9,086 nt of DNA from assembly GCA_049615605.1 (NCBI GenBank), contig JBMZFW010000046.1, positions 1-9,086 on the forward strand, in the 5' to 3' direction. Below are positions 6,524-9,086 of this stretch, one piece after another. Made by a program: the position numbers and the translations under genes. Each line of letters starts with the position of its first letter. Positions within the stretch are counted from its first letter, which is position 1. The notes beneath the pieces were generated by a model. It was not told the DNA's origin. It did no database searches and was given only the letters and a program-made list of their open reading frames with translations. Source of the stretch: JAQWUY01 sp049615605 (GTDB lineage: Bacteria > Pseudomonadota > Alphaproteobacteria > JAQWUY01).

Positions 6524-6793
6524 ATGTCTATTTCAAAAGAAGAAAAAGCAAAATTAGCGAAAGAATTCGGTAAAGATGCAAACGATACAGGTTCAGCGGA
6601 AGTACAAATTGCGATTTTAACAACGCGTATTAAAAACTTAACTGAACACATGAAACCAAATCACAAAGATTTCCACTCTCGTCGTGGTTTATTAACGATG
6701 GTTGGTAAGCGTCGTAGCTTACTTGGATATCTTAGAAAAAAATCTGAAGACCGCTACCAAGAAGTGGTTAAGAAATTAGGCTTACGCCACTAA
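6524..6793 (+). CDS. rpsO: 30S ribosomal protein S15
   Basis: S15 is a primary binder of the 16S rRNA central domain (helices 20-22) and organises the platform of the 30S subunit; it also contacts the 50S subunit through a bridge. The product is 89 residues, the length of E. coli S15. It keeps T22, G23 and Q28 of the TGSAEVQ motif and the RNA-contacting segment H42, D49, H51, S52, R53, R54 (within HKDFHSRRGL). It ends in the usual LGLRH. AAGGA at 6511-6515, 8 bases before the ATG, fixes the start and overlaps the last codons of truB. S15 often represses its own mRNA by binding the 5' leader. Any such site here would lie inside the truB 3' end, and I could not identify one by eye. A strong terminator follows. 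Confidence 0.99.
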   Translation: MSISKEEKAKLAKEFGKDANDTGSAEVQIAILTTRIKNLTEHMKPNHKDFHSRRGLLTMVGKRRSLLGYLRKKSEDRYQEVVKKLGLRH

Positions 6794-6819
6794 TAAACAG
6801 ATTTTTTTAATCTAAATAA

Positions 6820-6857
6820 AAAAAGCCCAATGGTAATAATTTATCATTGGGCTTTTT
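6820..6857 (+). terminator. intrinsic terminator after rpsO
   Basis: GCCCAATG at 6825-6832 pairs perfectly with CATTGGGC at 6845-6852. The stem extends inward by four more pairs (one G-U) to a TAAT loop at 6837-6840, and outward through five A-T pairs (6820-6824 with 6853-6857). The T-rich strand runs to 6857. The A-rich 5' side could also make it function in reverse, but no minus-strand gene is present here. It should end or reduce the rimP-rpsO transcript, so that pnp expression depends on readthrough or on its own promoter. A terminator between rpsO and pnp is also known in E. coli. Confidence 0.92.
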
Positions 6858-6877
6858 CTTTGCTATTTTTTATTGAA

Positions 6878-6907
6878 TATGTTATATATCGCCTTGAAAT
6901 CTATAAT
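6878..6907 (+). promoter_or_regulatory. pnp: possible pnp promoter
   Basis: A perfect TATAAT lies at 6902-6907, between the rpsO terminator and pnp. The -35 position at normal spacing (about 6878-6884, TATGTT or ATGTTA) is poor. The better TTGAAT at 6873-6878 is 23 bases away, which is too far. A second box, TTGAAA at 6894-6899, has no good -10 downstream. A start near 6914 would give a pnp leader of about 65 bases carrying the hairpins at 6932-6958. The AT-rich gap makes a chance TATAAT likely, so this rests mainly on position. Confidence 0.33.
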
Positions 6908-6931
6908 AAGAATTAAAGATTAAAAAAAGAT

Positions 6932-6958
6932 GCACAGGAACGGGTCTTGTGCCAAGAC
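6932..6958 (+). promoter_or_regulatory. pnp leader with two mutually exclusive hairpins
   Basis: Hairpin A: 6932-6939 (GCACAGGA) pairs with 6945-6952 (TCTTGTGC) as 8 pairs including one G-U, with loop ACGGG. Hairpin B: GTCTTG at 6944-6949 pairs perfectly with CAAGAC at 6953-6958, with loop TGC. The two share bases 6944-6952, so only one can form at a time. They end 6 bases before the pnp Shine-Dalgarno (GAGG, 6965-6968). Pnp leaders in enterobacteria fold into a hairpin cut by RNase III and then acted on by PNPase to repress its own synthesis. A similar role here is inference, as is any switching between the two forms. Confidence 0.55.
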
Positions 6959-6978
6959 ATAAAAGAGGAAATATAATT

Positions 6979-9086
6979 ATGTTTAACATAGTAAAAAAAT
7001 CTATTGAGTGGGGCGGTAAAACCCTTACACTTGAAACTGGTAAAATTGCGCGTCAAGCGGGCGGTTCAGTTGTTGTGACTTACGGTGGTACAAAGGTACT
7101 TTGTAATTCAACTTCGGCGAAATCTGTTAACCCTGATGTGGACTTTTTCCCATTAACTGTAAATTATCAGGAAAAATATTATGCATCGGGTAAAATCCCT
7201 GGTGGCTTTTTCCGTCGTGAAGCGCGTCCAACGGAACGCGAAACACTTATCTCTCGTTTAATTGACAGACCAATTCGTCCATTATTTGATGAAAAATTCA
7301 AAAATGAAACACAAGTTGTGGCAACTGTTATTGAACACGATCTTGAAAATGAATCTGATGTGACAGCTATGATTGGTGTATCTGCTGCCATCTCTATTTC
7401 TGGTGTACCATTTATGGGGCCAGTTGGTTGTGCCCGTGTTGGTTATGAAAATGGCGAATATGTGCTTAACCCAGAAATGGATAAAATTTCAGACCTTGAT
7501 TTGGACTTAGTTGTTGCTGGTACAAACGAAGGGGTTCTTATGGTTGAATCAGAAGCATCTGAATTATCAGAAGAAATTATGCTTGGTGCGGTTGAATTTG
7601 GTGCGAAAGCTTACCAAGAAGTAATCGCCCTTATTAATGACTTTGCAAAAGAAGCAGGTAAAGAAGCTTGGGACTTACCAGAAACTGAATCTTGGGAAGC
7701 CGAAGTAAAAGCAGAAATTGAAAACCTTGCAAAAGCCGACCTTGAAAAAGCATACAAAATTGTTGCGAAACAAGAACGCGTTGCGGCTGTTTCTGAATCA
7801 AAAGAAAAAACAATCACTGCGATTGAAGAAAAATTCGGCGATGACATTAATTATGTAAAAGTTGGTGGCTTCTTTAAGAAACTAGAAGGCGATATCGTTC
7901 GTGGTAATATCTTATCAACATCAAAAAGAATTGATGGTCGTGGTCTTGCCGATGTTCGTCAAATTGAAACGGAAACTGGTTTATTACCAAGAACACACGG
8001 TTCATCTTTATTCACACGTGGTGAAACACAAGCCCTAGTTGTTGCAACACTTGGTACATCGGTTGATGAACAAATGGTTGACGGTCTTGAAGGCTTATCA
8101 AAAGAACACTTTATGTTACACTATAACTTCCCACCATATTCTGTTGGTGAAGTTGGTCGTATGGGTGCAACGGGTCGTCGTGAAATCGGTCACGGTAAAT
8201 TAGCATGGCGTGCGATTAACCCATTAATGCCAAACAAAGAAGACTTCCCATACACAATCCGTGTGGTAAGTGAAATTACTGAATCAAATGGTTCATCTTC
8301 TATGGCGTCTGTATGTGGTTCATCTATGTCATTAATGGATGCAGGTGTTCCATTAAAAGCACCATGTGCGGGTATCGCAATGGGCTTAATTAAAGAAGGC
8401 GATGACTTTGCGGTTCTGTCTGATATTATGGGTGATGAAGACCACCTTGGCGATATGGACTTTAAAGTTGCTGGTACTAACAATGGTATTACTGCATTAC
8501 AAATGGATATTAAAATCACATCTATCACATTTGATATTATGAAGACAGCCCTTGAACAAGCAAAAGGCGGTCGTGAACATATCCTTGGTGAAATGGCTAA
8601 TACTATTACATCGGGTCGTGATGATGTATCTGATTACGCACCAAAAATGGAATCATTCAAAATTCACCCGGATAAAATCCGTGAAGTAATTGGTTCTGGT
8701 GGTAAAGTAATTCGTGAAATTACGGAAACAACTGGTGCGAAAATTGATATTGACGAAGACGGTACAATCCGTGTTGCTGCGGTAAACGGCGATTCAATGA
8801 AACAAGCCAAAAAATGGATTGAAGACATTGTTGCCGAACCAGAAGCAGGCGTAATTTACAAAGGTAAAGTTGTAAAGGTTGTTGAATTCGGTGCATTCGT
8901 AAACTTCATGCCAAACAGCGATGGCTTGGTTCACATTTCTGAATTACAAGACGCCCGTACTGAAAATACAACAGATGTTGTAAACGAAGGCGACGAAGTA
9001 TTCGTTAAATGTCTTGGCTTTGACCGTGGTAAGGTTAAATTATCTATGAAGGTAGTTGACCAAAAAACGGGGGAAGAGCTTCCTGC
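6979..9086 (+). CDS. pnp: polyribonucleotide nucleotidyltransferase (PNPase), 3' end cut by the window
   Basis: PNPase degrades RNA 3' to 5' by phosphorolysis and can add tails in reverse; it is a trimer and often part of an RNA degradosome. The 702 visible residues hold RNase PH domain 1 (about 1-145) with the RNA-gripping FFRR loop at 77-80. An all-helical linker (about 150-310) and RNase PH domain 2 (about 315-545) follow. Domain 2 includes metal/catalytic D488, D494 and K496 in DHLGDMDFKVAGT (equivalent to E. coli D486, D492, K494). The KH domain (about 560-620) has GSGG at 572-575 and the S1 domain spans about 625-693. Only the short C-terminal tail appears to be missing, and no stop codon is reached. 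GAGG at 6965-6968, 10 bases before the ATG, supports the start. It follows rpsO, as in many proteobacteria, but beyond a strong terminator. Confidence 0.99.
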   Translation, partial: MFNIVKKSIEWGGKTLTLETGKIARQAGGSVVVTYGGTKVLCNSTSAKSVNPDVDFFPLTVNYQEKYYASGKIPGGFFRREARPTERETLISRLIDRPIRPLFDEKFKNETQVVATVIEHDLENESDVTAMIGVSAAISISGVPFMGPVGCARVGYENGEYVLNPEMDKISDLDLDLVVAGTNEGVLMVESEASELSEEIMLGAVEFGAKAYQEVIALINDFAKEAGKEAWDLPETESWEAEVKAEIENLAKADLEKAYKIVAKQERVAAVSESKEKTITAIEEKFGDDINYVKVGGFFKKLEGDIVRGNILSTSKRIDGRGLADVRQIETETGLLPRTHGSSLFTRGETQALVVATLGTSVDEQMVDGLEGLSKEHFMLHYNFPPYSVGEVGRMGATGRREIGHGKLAWRAINPLMPNKEDFPYTIRVVSEITESNGSSSMASVCGSSMSLMDAGVPLKAPCAGIAMGLIKEGDDFAVLSDIMGDEDHLGDMDFKVAGTNNGITALQMDIKITSITFDIMKTALEQAKGGREHILGEMANTITSGRDDVSDYAPKMESFKIHPDKIREVIGSGGKVIREITETTGAKIDIDEDGTIRVAAVNGDSMKQAKKWIEDIVAEPEAGVIYKGKVVKVVEFGAFVNFMPNSDGLVHISELQDARTENTTDVVNEGDEVFVKCLGFDRGKVKLSMKVVDQKTGEELP

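Noticed and set aside
1..9086. mobile elements, CRISPR arrays, phage or defence genes, or a novel gene system
   Set aside because: Every long frame is accounted for by a known core gene in its usual order; no direct-repeat arrays, transposase motifs or unexplained genes were seen on either strand.

Overview
The window is one stretch of the conserved translation and transcription-factor operon of a bacterium, with every gene on the + strand: rimP, nusA, ylxR (DUF448 plus an L7Ae-like domain), infB, rbfA, truB, rpsO and nearly all of pnp. The gene order, the two-domain YlxR protein, the NusA with two C-terminal acidic/helix-hairpin-helix repeats, and PNPase motifs such as GRREIGHGKLAW all point to an alphaproteobacterium. 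The DNA is AT-rich (my impression is about 40% G+C, not computed), unlike most free-living Alphaproteobacteria. It suits a low-GC, probably host-associated or uncultured lineage; I cannot name the genus.

Layout. Positions 1-107 are a non-coding leader with a TTGACA box and a strong terminator-like hairpin whose T-run ends two bases before the first rimP ATG. Positions 108-6793 hold seven genes packed with gaps of 5-35 bases or a short overlap (rbfA/truB). Positions 6794-6978 are the only other sizeable gap. It contains an intrinsic terminator, a possible pnp promoter and a leader with two mutually exclusive hairpins. pnp then runs off the end of the window, with its catalytic cores, KH domain and S1 domain already present.

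How the genes work together. RimP, RbfA and S15 serve 30S subunit assembly. IF2 brings initiator tRNA to the 30S subunit and promotes subunit joining. TruB makes psi55 in tRNA. NusA controls pausing, termination and antitermination. YlxR is an RNA-binding protein of this operon. PNPase degrades RNA and normally regulates its own mRNA. Co-transcription matches ribosome building to transcription and RNA turnover, and the two leaders (before rimP and before pnp) are the likely control points.

I found no mobile element, CRISPR array, phage gene, tRNA or rRNA, and no novel gene system. The genes are ordinary core genes. The items worth a second look are the attenuator-like rimP leader and the two-state pnp leader.
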